A DNA stretch of 64,000 nt from Pseudomonas sp. (GCA_022448005.1 JAKUTK010000008.1:1-64000), one strand, 5' to 3'; counted from the stretch's first letter, positions 18,161 through 27,220 are shown. Program-made: numbers and translations. The notes: generated from the sequence alone by a model not told the origin.

Positions 18161-19972
18161 ATGTCTACTAATGTATTTATGGGCGCCCCCAAGGCACTCG
18201 TTCGTTCCATCGCGCTCGCTGCCGTGTTCAGTGCTGTTACTTTCACAGGTGAGGTGACTGCCGCCGCTTCAACAACTGCGGCGTCTACCGCTGTCTTTAC
18301 CTCTAAGATCAATAAGTTCAACAGTAACGATTTCCTTAACGGCGTTTGGCGCCGCACCGCCGCGTTGTCCGTACCAGCCACTTCGGCTTCCATCGCTGCG
18401 TTCAAACCGGGCGTTCAGCTCAAGTTTGCTGACGGCCAAGTACGCAAGATATCCAGGGTCTACAAGGTAGGAGCCAACCTCAGCATTTACGTAGATGGCG
18501 GCCTGTTGGATGGCAACAAAGTCGGCGCGCCACGCACCGTCAGCACTGTTGCTGCAGCCGCTGCGGCGCCGAGCGCTCCAGCCCCTTCAGCTCCGGTCAC
18601 AACCGCTCCGGCAGCCCCGGCGCCTAGCAACACCTACACCGCGTCGATGAACAGCTTCTCCAACTCCGATTGGGAAAAAGGCATCTACCGAAAGTCGGCC
18701 GGCTTCTCGATCCCTGACACCGGTGCCAACAAGGCTGCGTTCAAAGTCGGCGCATCGGTTCAGTTGGCCGATGGCCAAGTCCGTAAAGTTGCGGCTGTCT
18801 ATGATGTAGGCGCGCATCTTTCCGTCATGCTCAGTGGCTCGAAGCTTTCGGCTGCAAGCGTTGGCCATCCGAAAACCATTCGTGTTGTGTCCAGCAGCGC
18901 TGGTACAACTACGCCGCCAGCGGCCGTTGCGCCTGCTCCGGCGCCGACCCCTGCACCAGCCCCGACTCCAGCACCTGCTCCGGCCCCAGTAGTCAGTGAT
19001 GGCAGCGGTATTAATCTTGTGGGTGTCAACTTCGGTTCGGGCGTGTTCGATCCGGGCACTGTTCCGGGTATCTATAACAAGGGTTATACCTACGCGGACG
19101 AGTCCTACTACAAGCGACATTCGGAGCTAGGCTTTAAGCTGGTTCGCCTGGGCTTCCTCTGGGAGCGTATTCAGCCCAAGCTGGGTACTGAGCTGGACGC
19201 AGCCGAGCTCGGCCGCATCAAGCAGTCGCTTGATTACGCTCAGAAGCATGGCATCAAGATCATTCTTGATATGCACAACTACTATCGCTACTACGGGAAG
19301 GTGATTAACTCGCCGGAAGTACCGCGTGCTCAGTTCGCCGAGACCTGGCGCAAGATCGCGGTTGCGCTGTCGAAGCACCCGGCGCTGTATGGCTACGGCC
19401 TGATGAACGAGCCTTACAACACAGGTAACAATCTGTGGCCGCAAACGGCTCAGGCTGCCGGTCAAGCAATCCGCAAGATCGACCCGAGCACCTGGATCAT
19501 GGTCGCTGGCGACCGTTACTCCAGTGCTTTCCACTGGCAGAAGTACAACACCTCGCTGATCAACGATCCGTGGATGCGTGATCCGAAGAACAACCTGGTA
19601 TACGAAGCACACCAGTACTTGGACTTCGATTATTCGGGTACCTATACCAAGCGTGCCGAAACCTTCGCGCCGATGTTGGGTGTCGAGCGCGTCAAGCCTT
19701 GGGTTGAGTGGTTGAAGAAGAACAAGCTGCGCGGTTTCATCGGTGAGCATGGCATTCCGGATTTCTCCCCGTCTGCCGTTGTCGCGACTGACAACCTGCT
19801 GGCCTATTTGAACCAGAATTGCATCCCGAGCACCTACTGGGCTGCTGGTCCTCGCTGGGGCGAGAACATCATGTCCTTGGACGTTCGGAGCGGTAAGCAC
19901 CGTCCTCAGCTGGCTCCGCTGCAAAAGCACGCAGCGGCGAAGAGGACATGCTCCACCATCGGTCCGCTGTAA
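18161..19972 (+). CDS. Secreted modular GH5 glycosidase with tandem N-terminal modules
   Basis: A 603-residue protein. After a signal peptide (about residues 1-35) come two copies of an 85-residue module (46-130 and 158-243), each containing FADGQVRK or LADGQVRK and a VGAxLS strand, linked by Ala/Pro-rich spacers. A PAPAPTPAP linker (255-277) leads to a GH5 catalytic domain (284-603). Catalytic residues are intact: acid/base Glu417 in LMNEPYN and nucleophile Glu529 in IGEHGIP. The C-terminal domain resembles the 349-residue GH5 at 13196-14245, down to the final CSTIGP. The modules match no family I recognise and may bind polysaccharide. A strong terminator follows. Confidence 0.9.
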   Translation: MSTNVFMGAPKALVRSIALAAVFSAVTFTGEVTAAASTTAASTAVFTSKINKFNSNDFLNGVWRRTAALSVPATSASIAAFKPGVQLKFADGQVRKISRVYKVGANLSIYVDGGLLDGNKVGAPRTVSTVAAAAAAPSAPAPSAPVTTAPAAPAPSNTYTASMNSFSNSDWEKGIYRKSAGFSIPDTGANKAAFKVGASVQLADGQVRKVAAVYDVGAHLSVMLSGSKLSAASVGHPKTIRVVSSSAGTTTPPAAVAPAPAPTPAPAPTPAPAPAPVVSDGSGINLVGVNFGSGVFDPGTVPGIYNKGYTYADESYYKRHSELGFKLVRLGFLWERIQPKLGTELDAAELGRIKQSLDYAQKHGIKIILDMHNYYRYYGKVINSPEVPRAQFAETWRKIAVALSKHPALYGYGLMNEPYNTGNNLWPQTAQAAGQAIRKIDPSTWIMVAGDRYSSAFHWQKYNTSLINDPWMRDPKNNLVYEAHQYLDFDYSGTYTKRAETFAPMLGVERVKPWVEWLKKNKLRGFIGEHGIPDFSPSAVVATDNLLAYLNQNCIPSTYWAAGPRWGENIMSLDVRSGKHRPQLAPLQKHAAAKRTCSTIGPL

Positions 19973-19984
19973 TAGCGACTGAAT

Positions 19985-20012
19985 AAAAAACGGGCCTGCG
20001 GGCCCGTTTTTT
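19985..20012 (+). terminator. Rho-independent terminator after the GH5 gene
   Basis: AAAAAACGGGCC (19985-19996), loop TGCG, then GGCCCGTTTTTT (20001-20012): a perfect 12-base arm with A and T tracts on both sides, so it can act in both directions. Confidence 0.93.
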
Positions 20013-20420
20013 ATTGTCCAGAGATTGTGCTCAAGCGAATCGTGATGCAGTTCGTCGGCTGCGGTTTCGCTGTTAATAGAGTTAAAACCCATTTTTCCAA
20101 TCAAAGATACATACAGTATTTGCTGGAACTGCCGCTTCGCTTGTTTTACTACCGCTTCGCTTAAGCTCAATGCTGATGCGGCATTGCTCGACATGGTGGG
20201 CAAAGTGCTATCGCTTCGCTACCCGTTAACCCAATTTGCGTTGAGTTTTTATTAGCTTGAATAGGGAGCTTGTCGCGATCCTGAAAGTATGGAACTCAAA
20301 AATGTACCCCCGGTCACCATATATGTGCGCACCGAAAACTACACAGTTCGCGGCCCACCGCTCTTGCTGTGTTCCTACGGACCGTGGTCTTCCGGCCAAG
20401 CCATATAAAAGGTGAATCAA
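20013..20420. other. Intergenic stretch with CGCTTCGCT repeats and stress-operon upstream region
   Basis: No gene is visible. The motif CCGCTTCGCTT occurs near 20132 and 20152 and a variant TCGCTTCGCTA near 20211, with TTTCGCTG near 20074. These resemble short repeated islands seen in intergenic DNA of this bacterial group. The right part should hold the promoter of the following three-gene operon. Confidence 0.5.
20292..20318 (+). promoter_or_regulatory. Weak candidate AlgU/sigma-E type promoter
   Basis: GAACTC at 20292-20297, 16 bases, then TCACC at 20314-20318, loosely resembling the GAACTT-N16/17-TCTGA extracytoplasmic stress promoter. It lies about 100 bases upstream of the operon. The -10 match is poor, so this is only a lead. 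Confidence 0.25.
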
Positions 20421-21317
20421 ATGACTACACCCGACGACGAAATTACTGGTTACGGTGGCCAACCCAAGACCGGCCCCGATTCCACAACCGGCACCACCGG
20501 CTCTAGCTCCACCAACTCGACAAGTTCGGGAATGGGGTCGAGTGGAAGTCATACCTCCAATGCATCCCAAAACACCGGCTCCGGCACGGCCAGTCACGCC
20601 ACTGACGACGCGAAAGCGAAAGCGCGTCAGGCAGCCGACCAGGTGAAAACGCAGGGTAAATCTCAGTTGGAAGGCTATCGGGAAACCGCAGCTGATGAAA
20701 TTGAGAAAGTGGCCCAGAGCGCTAAAGCTGCGGCTCAAGAGCTTGAGGGTCAGGACCGTCTTGGACTGTCCAATTACGTCTCCGACATGGCGCAAAGCAT
20801 GGTGCAGTTCTCCGACAGCCTGCGCGGCAAGAATGTCGATGAGCTGTTCCAGGATGTGAATCGCATGGCGCGAAACAATCCAGCACTGTTCATTACCGGC
20901 AGTATCGCGCTTGGCTTCGGGCTGACTCGTTTTGCTCGAGCTTCCAGCAAGCGTGCTTCCCAAGGTGATCACGGCTATCAGGGAAGCTCCAGTTCCGTTG
21001 CCGGTTCCAGCAGCCATCACAGTTCCGACCAGCACGAGCTGAATGATCGCCTGAGCACAGGCGAATCAGGCTCCATCGGCAGTGTCAGCAACGCAGGGGT
21101 TTCGTCTGCAAGCACGTCCAGGTCAATTACCGGCAGTTCCACGGGGTTGGGAACGGGTTCGGCTACCGGCGTAGGCGCTGGTTCCAGCGGGACCGGCACC
21201 GGCACGGGCGCCAACACCAGTAGCGGGTTGGGCGTAGGGTCAAATGCTGGCTCCAGCAGTACAGGCTCCACTACCAGCCGCGACGGCAAGGGTACCGACG
21301 GAGGACTTTTCCCATGA
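20421..21317 (+). CDS. Ser/Thr/Gly-rich membrane-anchored stress protein
   Basis: A 298-residue protein without a family I can name with certainty; it resembles proteins annotated as nutrient-deprivation-induced. The first 55 residues and the last 115 are low-complexity Ser/Thr/Gly. Between them lies an amphipathic helical region (about 60-150) rich in Ala, Lys and Glu, then a hydrophobic segment (NPALFITGSIALGFGLTRFA). It is probably an inner-membrane protein with flexible tails. ATG at 20421 is chosen over the in-frame GTG at 20412 because AAAAGG lies just upstream. The last four bases overlap the next gene, so the three genes are an operon. Confidence 0.75.
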   Translation: MTTPDDEITGYGGQPKTGPDSTTGTTGSSSTNSTSSGMGSSGSHTSNASQNTGSGTASHATDDAKAKARQAADQVKTQGKSQLEGYRETAADEIEKVAQSAKAAAQELEGQDRLGLSNYVSDMAQSMVQFSDSLRGKNVDELFQDVNRMARNNPALFITGSIALGFGLTRFARASSKRASQGDHGYQGSSSSVAGSSSHHSSDQHELNDRLSTGESGSIGSVSNAGVSSASTSRSITGSSTGLGTGSATGVGAGSSGTGTGTGANTSSGLGVGSNAGSSSTGSTTSRDGKGTDGGLFP

Positions 21318-21766
21318 GCGAACCACGTAAAACAGCGACCACAACCACGACCTCCAATGCGACTTTGGAGCCTGGCCATCGCGCAGAAAGCGACACCTCA
21401 GTTGGTGGGCTGCTTCGGCAACTGACTCATGAAGTGCCGTCCTTGATTACCAAGGAGTTGGCGCTGGCAAAGGCCGAGATGAGCGAGTCGATCCGCGCAA
21501 CCAAGGCAGGTGCGGGCAGCGTCGCTACAGGCGGTGCAGTGCTTCTCGGTGGGTTTATCGTCTTATTGATGTCGGCCGTTTTCGCACTGAGCAACGTGGT
21601 CGAGCCTTGGCTCGCCGCGCTGATCGTCGGCGCTGTTGTAGTGGTTATCGGGATGATCATGGTATCGGCCGGCAAGAAGAAGTTTCAGGCTTCTTCGTTC
21701 AAGCCGGAACGCACCATTCACTCGGTCAATAAGGACAAAGAAGCTGTGAAGGGGCACACATCATGA
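21314..21766 (+). CDS. Phage_holin_3_6 (DUF1469) family membrane protein
   Basis: A 150-residue protein with an N-terminal amphipathic stretch (VGGLLRQLTHEVPSLITKELALAKAE, cited here only in part: LLRQLTHEVPSLITKELA) and two membrane segments (about residues 77-97 and 101-121), the DUF1469/YqjE layout. Despite the holin name, this family is usually chromosomal and linked to ribosome or envelope stress (YqjD/ElaB-type neighbours), and there are no phage genes nearby. It overlaps both neighbours by four bases (ATGA), giving tight translational coupling with the DUF3618 gene downstream. Confidence 0.87.
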   Translation: MSEPRKTATTTTTSNATLEPGHRAESDTSVGGLLRQLTHEVPSLITKELALAKAEMSESIRATKAGAGSVATGGAVLLGGFIVLLMSAVFALSNVVEPWLAALIVGAVVVVIGMIMVSAGKKKFQASSFKPERTIHSVNKDKEAVKGHTS

Positions 21767-22569
21767 GCACACGTAATCAGATTGATGCCGAAGCGCAAAA
21801 GGACCCAGACGAGCTTGAGCGCGAGATTGATCAAACGCGTACCGAGATCGGCAATATTGTTCACGCGCTTGAAAACAAACTGTCTCCCGGCGAGTTGATT
21901 GATACCGCACTGGGCTATGTCAAAGGCGGGGGTGGTGAGTTCTTCGGTAACCTGAGCAATACGGTAAAGGCCAACCCGGTTCCCACTGTCCTGACCTCGA
22001 TCGGACTGATATGGATGATGGCCGGGCAGAATCGCCAACCTCATTCCAATGTGACCACGGCGGCCTACAGCACGGGTTCGGACGGTCCTTCCATGGGGGA
22101 CAAGCTTCATGCGAAATCTGCGGGTATGAAGCAGCAAGGTGCCAACATGAAGGAGAAGGCCAGCCAGATGAGTCATAGTGTATCCGAGTCGTTGGGCAGT
22201 GCCCGTACACGTGCAAGTGACTCAGGGCGCCAGGCCTCTGCTCGAATTCGTGGCGGAGCAGACCGTGCACGCGGTGGATTCAATCAGCTGCTGCAGGAGC
22301 AACCCTTGGCCCTTGGTGCGATCGGGATTGCAATTGGCGCTCTGATTGCTGCCGCGGTGCCGCCGTCCCGTCGCGAAGACGAAATGCTCGGTGAGGCCAG
22401 CGATCGCATGAGCGACCAGCTTCGCCATAAGGCGGAAGAGGGCTACCAGAAGGCCTCGGTCAAAGGTGAGGACGTCGCGAATCGCGTGAAGGACGAAGTC
22501 AGCAACAGCGACAGTAATCGCTCGACCGGTTCGACTGGTACAACTGGTAGTACCTCTACAGGTATCTAA
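21763..22569 (+). CDS. DUF3618 domain protein
   Basis: A 268-residue protein. The N-terminal DUF3618 domain reads DELEREIDQTRTEIGNIVHA, followed by a short hydrophobic segment (PTVLTSIGLIWMMAG, about 73-87). A long Ala/Ser/Arg/Gln-rich helical part and a second hydrophobic segment (LALGAIGIAIGALIAAAVPPS) follow, then a charged C-terminus ending in Ser/Thr/Gly repeats. Like its operon partners it looks membrane-bound with extended polar tails, similar in style to YqjD/ElaB-type ribosome-membrane proteins. Function is unknown. A 14-base perfect hairpin lies 43 bases after the stop. Confidence 0.85.
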   Translation: MSTRNQIDAEAQKDPDELEREIDQTRTEIGNIVHALENKLSPGELIDTALGYVKGGGGEFFGNLSNTVKANPVPTVLTSIGLIWMMAGQNRQPHSNVTTAAYSTGSDGPSMGDKLHAKSAGMKQQGANMKEKASQMSHSVSESLGSARTRASDSGRQASARIRGGADRARGGFNQLLQEQPLALGAIGIAIGALIAAAVPPSRREDEMLGEASDRMSDQLRHKAEEGYQKASVKGEDVANRVKDEVSNSDSNRSTGSTGTTGSTSTGI

Positions 22570-22612
22570 CGCAGCGCCACGCCGATTCGAACTCGTTCGA
22601 TGATAGCGTTTG

Positions 22613-22648
22613 TTTCGCCGGTGCGGGCTTGAGTCCGCACCGGCGAAA
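22613..22648. terminator. Perfect 14-base hairpin before tRNA-Thr
   Basis: TTTCGCCGGTGCGG (22613-22626) pairs with CCGCACCGGCGAAA (22635-22648) across an 8-base loop. No T-run follows on the + strand, but it lies where the DUF3618 operon should end. The arm contains GCCGGTG, the same heptamer as the acceptor stem of the tRNA 22 bases downstream. Confidence 0.6.
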
Positions 22649-22669
22649 TTCGATAATGCGCCGCTCGGC

Positions 22670-22745
22670 GCCGGTGTAGCTCAGTAGGTAGAGCAGCGCA
22701 TTCGTAATGCGAAGGTCGGGGGTTCGACTCCTCTCACCGGCACCA
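22670..22745 (+). tRNA. tRNA-Thr (anticodon CGU)
   Basis: A 76-base cloverleaf. The acceptor arm GCCGGTG pairs with CACCGGC, the D arm is GCTC...GAGC, the anticodon loop TTCGTAA carries CGT, the T arm contains GGTTCGACTC, and the encoded 3' end is ACCA. The sequence closely follows enterobacterial thrW. It reads the ACG codon. A terminator hairpin follows after 10 bases, so the gene is a single transcription unit. Confidence 0.97.
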
Positions 22746-22755
22746 ATGAAATCAA

Positions 22756-22780
22756 GGCTCGCAGCGATGCGGGCCTTTTT
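22756..22780 (+). terminator. Rho-independent terminator of tRNA-Thr
   Basis: GGCTCGCA (22756-22763), loop GCGA, TGCGGGCC (22768-22775) with one G-T pair, then TTTTT. Confidence 0.92.
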
Positions 22781-22936
22781 CATTTTCTGAGGTAATCGCG
22801 CGGTGCACTACGCTGGATTGCTGTTTCAGACGCGAAAAAAAGCGGCTGATTGCCGAGCCCCCTTGGGGAAAAGAATAAGACTTCTTGTCTGGAAGCCGGA
22901 TAATAGCGATCAAATGTATCGCTCTGGTAATCCCGC

Positions 22937-25141
22937 ATGGAAATCAAGGTTAATTTTCTCGACAACCTCAGGCTCGAAGCCAAGTTTGATGATTTCACGG
23001 TGGTCGCCGATCAACCGATTCGTTACAAGGGCGACGGTTCGGCACCGGGGCCGTTCGATTACTTTCTGGCATCATCGGCGCTATGCGCAGCGTACTTCGT
23101 GAAGCTGTATTGCCAGACCCGCAGTATTCCGACCGAGAACATTCGGTTGTCGCAGAATAATATTGTCGATCCAGATAATCGCTACAACCAGATATTTAAA
23201 ATACAGGTCGAGTTGCCGGCGGATATTTCCGATAAGGATCGCCAGGGCATCTTGCGTTCAATCGAGCGTTGCACCGTCAAGAAGGTAGTGCAAACCGGAC
23301 CGGAATTCGTCATCGAAGAAGTCGAGAGCCTCGACGCCGACGCTCAGGCGTTGCTGCTACCTGGCACGGGATCAGAAACGAGCACCTATATTGCCGGCAA
23401 AGACCTGCCGCTTGAGCAAACTATCGCCAATATGTCCGGGCTATTGGCTGATCTAGGCATGAAGATCGAAATCGCCTCCTGGCGCAATATCGTGCCGAAT
23501 GTGTGGTCGCTGCATATTCGTGATGCCCATTCGCCGATGTGTTTTACCAACGGGAAGGGTGCCACGAAAGAAAGTGCTTTAGCGTCGGCGCTTGGCGAAT
23601 TTATCGAACGACTTAATTGCAACTTCTTCTACAACGACCAGTTCTGGGGTGAAGACATCTCCAATGCAGAATTTGTCCATTACCCCAACGAGCGTTGGTT
23701 CAAACCTGGCCGTAAGGACGCATTGCCAAAAGAAATACTCGATGAGTACTGCCTGGACATCTATAACGCCGACGGCGATCTGCGCGGCACGCACCTGTAC
23801 GACACCAACTCCGGCAACGTGGAACGAGGCATTTGCGCCTTGCCGTTCGTACGCCAATCGGACGGCGAAACAGTTTATTTCCCATCCAACCTGATCGAGA
23901 ACCTGTTTCTCAGCAATGGCATGAGCGCCGGCAACACGCTCGCTGAAGCCCAGGTGCAATGCCTGTCGGAAATCTTCGAGCGCGCCGTAAAGCGTGAAAT
24001 CCTCGAAGGGGAAATGGCGCTGCCGGACGTTCCTCAAGACGTGCTGGCTAAATTCCCTGGCATCGTTGCAGGTATTCAGGGGCTTGAAGAGCAAGGCTTC
24101 CCGGTGCTGGTAAAGGATGCCTCGCTGGGTGGGCAGTTTCCGGTGATGTGCGTGACCTTGATGAATCCGCGAACCGGCGGCGTATTCGCCTCATTCGGCG
24201 CTCACCCCAGTTTCCAAGTCGCACTGGAGCGCAGCCTTACAGAGTTGTTGCAGGGGCGCAGTTTTGAAGGCTTGAACGACTTGCCTCAACCGACCTTTGA
24301 AAGCAACGCAGTGACCGAGCCGAACAACTTCGTCGAACATTTCATCGATTCGAGCGGTGTGGTGTCGTGGCGTTTCTTCAGTTCCAAGGCGGACTTCGAT
24401 TTTGTTGAATGGAACTTCACAGCCGAAGGCGACGACGCCAACGCCAAGGAGGCCGCGACCCTGTTCGGCATCCTCGAGGAGATGGGGAAGGAAGTGTACA
24501 TGGCGATCTACGAGGACCTCGGCGCAAAGGCCTGCCGCATCCTGGTCCCTGGCTATTCCGAGATATACCCGGTGGAAGATCTGATCTGGGATAACACCAA
24601 CAAAGCGCTACTGTTCCGGGCGGATATTCTGAATCTCCACAGCCTGGACGATGCCGGCCTGGAAGCACTTGTCGAGCGGCTGGAAGAAAGCGAGCTGGAT
24701 GACTACACCGACATCACAACGCTGATCGGGATCGAGTTCGATGACAACACGGCCTGGGGGCAACTTACGATTCTCGAGCTGAAACTGTTGATCTGTCTTG
24801 CTCTGCAGCGATTCGAAGACGCCAAAGAGCTGGTGGAAGCCTTCCTTCAGTTCAACGACAACACTGTCGAGCGTGGCTTGTTTTACCAGGCGGTGAACGC
24901 CGTATTGGAAGTGGAACTGGACGAGGATCTGCAGCTGGACGATTTCGAGATGAACTTCCGCAGGATGTTTGGTGATACTCGGATGGACGCAGTGATCGGC
25001 TCGCTCGACGGCAGCGTGCGCTTTTTTGGCTTGACGCCTACCAACATGAAGCTCGAAGGGCTCGATCGTCACCTGCGGCTGGTCGACAGCTACAAGAAAC
25101 TTCACACGGCTCGAGCCGGGGCGCTGTCCGAGGCCCGCTAG
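22937..25141 (+). CDS. ycaO: OsmC-YcaO fusion protein
   Basis: A 734-residue protein. Residues 1-140 are an OsmC-like domain (PFDYFLASSALCAAYFVKLYC cited in part: FDYFLASSALCAAYFVKL, with its redox-type Cys). Residues 150-590 are a YcaO ATP-dependent cyclodehydratase-fold domain with the ATP-site glutamates in ALGEFIERLN and CLSEIFERAVKRE. The remainder is an acidic helical C-terminal domain as in E. coli YcaO, which is 586 residues and lacks the OsmC part. YcaO in E. coli is linked genetically to RimO-dependent methylthiolation of ribosomal protein S12. No peptide precursor gene is nearby, so a RiPP role is unlikely. It stands alone between tRNA-Thr and a chemoreceptor. Confidence 0.92.
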   Translation: MEIKVNFLDNLRLEAKFDDFTVVADQPIRYKGDGSAPGPFDYFLASSALCAAYFVKLYCQTRSIPTENIRLSQNNIVDPDNRYNQIFKIQVELPADISDKDRQGILRSIERCTVKKVVQTGPEFVIEEVESLDADAQALLLPGTGSETSTYIAGKDLPLEQTIANMSGLLADLGMKIEIASWRNIVPNVWSLHIRDAHSPMCFTNGKGATKESALASALGEFIERLNCNFFYNDQFWGEDISNAEFVHYPNERWFKPGRKDALPKEILDEYCLDIYNADGDLRGTHLYDTNSGNVERGICALPFVRQSDGETVYFPSNLIENLFLSNGMSAGNTLAEAQVQCLSEIFERAVKREILEGEMALPDVPQDVLAKFPGIVAGIQGLEEQGFPVLVKDASLGGQFPVMCVTLMNPRTGGVFASFGAHPSFQVALERSLTELLQGRSFEGLNDLPQPTFESNAVTEPNNFVEHFIDSSGVVSWRFFSSKADFDFVEWNFTAEGDDANAKEAATLFGILEEMGKEVYMAIYEDLGAKACRILVPGYSEIYPVEDLIWDNTNKALLFRADILNLHSLDDAGLEALVERLEESELDDYTDITTLIGIEFDDNTAWGQLTILELKLLICLALQRFEDAKELVEAFLQFNDNTVERGLFYQAVNAVLEVELDEDLQLDDFEMNFRRMFGDTRMDAVIGSLDGSVRFFGLTPTNMKLEGLDRHLRLVDSYKKLHTARAGALSEAR

Positions 25142-25348
25142 TTGCGCTGTTGATCAAGCGGATGGCCACAATAAGTCCGCACTGCTGCGCCGCTTTGGCG
25201 AACATTTTTGCGTTTCTGGCCAGCCGCTACTTATGTTGGCTGACGACGTTACCAACCTTTTTACATGCGACGTTTGGCTGCAGTCTGCCGTTCTGGTTAG
25301 CTGTCAATATGCGGGTATTAATCCATGTAAATAGTGGGGTCAAAGTGA

Positions 25349-27034
25349 ATGATTTCCAACCTTCGATTACGAGTGAAGTTGCTGCTACTGGGGTTGGTGC
25401 CGACGCTACTGTTGGCCGTGCTGCTGAGTGGCATTGCAGTTTATGAATTTCACGACCTGGCGAAGCAGCAGGAGAGCCAAACCCGAGAAAGCCTGACTCG
25501 GGACCGTCGCGCTGAACTCAAGCGGTATGTAGAGGTGGCGCGCAATGCGATTGGTGCCCTCTACGAGCGTTCCGCCGATGGCGACATGGCGGCAAGAGCC
25601 GAGGCTGTAGCAACGCTCGAAAGGCTTTCTTATGGTACCGATGGCTATTTCTGGGGTTATGACGATCAGTCGGTGAGGGTTTTTCAGGGCGATACTGGCG
25701 AAAAGATCGGGCAGAGCTTTTCGGGTTACAAGGACCCCAACGGCGTTTTTGCGATTCGCGAGCTGGTCAAGGCTGGCCAGGATGGCTCCCATTTCGTCGA
25801 CTACAGCTTTGAGATGCCAGACAGCAAGGCCGTGGTGCCGAAGATCGGCTATGCCGATTACCTGCCGAAGTGGAAGCTGGTCTTCGGTACCTCTTTGAAC
25901 CTCGACGGTGTAGAGCGAGATGTGCAAGCTGCGCGTGCCGAGTTCCAGCAGCGCATCGATGCACTAGTCGGCATCATGCTGGGTTCCGCCGCGGCTCTAT
26001 TGGCGCTGGTAGCGATCCTGGCGGTGTTCGTGAGCAATGCACTGCTGCGCCCGTTGTTGCTGATCAAGACCAAGCTGGACGATATGGCGCAAGGTGACGG
26101 CGATCTCACCCATCGTTTGCCGGTGACCAGTAAGGACGAGCTTGGCGAGCTGGCCGGATCCTTCAATCGTTTCGTTGAGAAGATTCATACGCTGGTGCAG
26201 CAGGTTGCCGGCACGACTACCCAGCTGACCGGACTGGTCGGCGCGGTGGCCGGCCAGGCGCAGCGCTCGGAACAAGCGATGGCAGACCAGCGGCATGAGA
26301 CCGACCAGGTGGCCACGGCGATCAACGAGATGTCGGCTGCAGCACACGAAGTGGCGATGAGCGCGCAGCGGGCGGCGGAAGCCGCGCAGGAAACCGACCA
26401 GCAAGGCCTGGCTGCCAAGCAGGTGGTTGACCGCAGCATCGAACAGATTCACGAATTGGTGGGTGAGCTGCGGGACAGTGGCTCTTCGCTGGAAGGGCTC
26501 CAGCGGGATGTCGAGGGTATCGTCGGTGTGCTGGATGTGATCCGTGCGATTGCCGAGCAGACCAACCTGCTAGCGCTGAACGCGGCGATCGAAGCGGCCC
26601 GCGCCGGGGAAGCCGGTCGAGGTTTCGCCGTAGTCGCGGACGAAGTGCGGGCCCTCGCCAGCCGCACCCAGCAGAGCACCGGCGAAATCCAAAGCATGAT
26701 CGACCGCCTGCAGAGCGCAACTTCGCACACCGTAGGCACCATGCGACGCGCCAGTGAGAAGGGCGAGGCAACGCAGAAGCAGGCCAATCAGGCTGGCGAG
26801 TCGCTGGATGCCATTGCTGCATTGATCGGCACCATCAACTCGATGAACGCTCAGATCGCCAGCGCGGCCGAAGAACAGACCGCGGTGGCTGAGGAGATCA
26901 ACCGCAGCGTCCACCACATTGCCGATGCGGTGGACGGTGTGGCCAGCGACGCGGCCGAAGGTGCGCAGACCGCACGTGAGCTCGATGGCCTAGGCGGACG
27001 CTTGCAGGGGCTGGTTGGACAGTTCCGCATTTAA
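25349..27034 (+). CDS. Methyl-accepting chemotaxis protein with single Cache domain
   Basis: A 561-residue transmembrane chemoreceptor. TM1 (about 9-30), a periplasmic sCache-type sensor ([19 protein letters not shown], then [18 protein letters not shown]), TM2 (about 205-227), HAMP (about 228-280) and a signalling domain with the invariant hairpin tip [18 protein letters not shown] (about 403-420). The sensor resembles those binding small organic acids, but the ligand cannot be read. No CheA/CheW genes are nearby. The start ATG at 25349 is preceded only by a weak GGGG. The 207 bases upstream hold no gene. Confidence 0.93.
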   Translation: MISNLRLRVKLLLLGLVPTLLLAVLLSGIAVYEFHDLAKQQESQTRESLTRDRRAELKRYVEVARNAIGALYERSADGDMAARAEAVATLERLSYGTDGYFWGYDDQSVRVFQGDTGEKIGQSFSGYKDPNGVFAIRELVKAGQDGSHFVDYSFEMPDSKAVVPKIGYADYLPKWKLVFGTSLNLDGVERDVQAARAEFQQRIDALVGIMLGSAAALLALVAILAVFVSNALLRPLLLIKTKLDDMAQGDGDLTHRLPVTSKDELGELAGSFNRFVEKIHTLVQQVAGTTTQLTGLVGAVAGQAQRSEQAMADQRHETDQVATAINEMSAAAHEVAMSAQRAAEAAQETDQQGLAAKQVVDRSIEQIHELVGELRDSGSSLEGLQRDVEGIVGVLDVIRAIAEQTNLLALNAAIEAARAGEAGRGFAVVADEVRALASRTQQSTGEIQSMIDRLQSATSHTVGTMRRASEKGEATQKQANQAGESLDAIAALIGTINSMNAQIASAAEEQTAVAEEINRSVHHIADAVDGVASDAAEGAQTARELDGLGGRLQGLVGQFRI

Positions 27035-27182
27035 GCGCAGCGGGCAAACGATTCCGCGCCGGTTGCGTTGCTGCATTCCACATCCGCAGGCATGGCAAAG
27101 ACGAGACAGGTTCAAGCGAGCCGACCGAAGGTAGCGCCGTCCGGCGCGAGAGTAAGAACCGGGACATAAACGTTCCGGTCTA

Positions 27183-27220
27183 GTCCCCTATGGCCGCGTC
27201 CGCTTAAAGCCGTAGGGGAC
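27183..27220. other. Inverted repeat upstream of the M28 peptidase gene
   Basis: GTCCCCTATGGC (27183-27194) pairs with GCCGTAGGGGAC (27209-27220) with one mismatch and a 14-base loop. It lies between the chemoreceptor and the peptidase; terminator or leader structure, not resolved. Confidence 0.45.

Noticed and set aside
18920..18995. Tandem short DNA repeats that might look like a CRISPR or VNTR
   Set aside because: They encode the Pro/Ala linker of the GH5 enzyme in one frame; no spacers and no cas genes.
21314..21766. Holin-named protein as prophage evidence
   Set aside because: No phage structural, lysis or integrase genes nearby; the family is commonly chromosomal.
22670..22745. tRNA-Thr as an integration (att) site
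   Set aside because: No integrase, no duplicated 3' tRNA end and no island signature nearby.
22556..22783. Minus-strand open frame reading SRTPDLRITNALLY across the tRNA
   Set aside because: It covers tRNA-Thr on the opposite strand; its protein is a translation of the tRNA and its hairpin, a well-known false gene.
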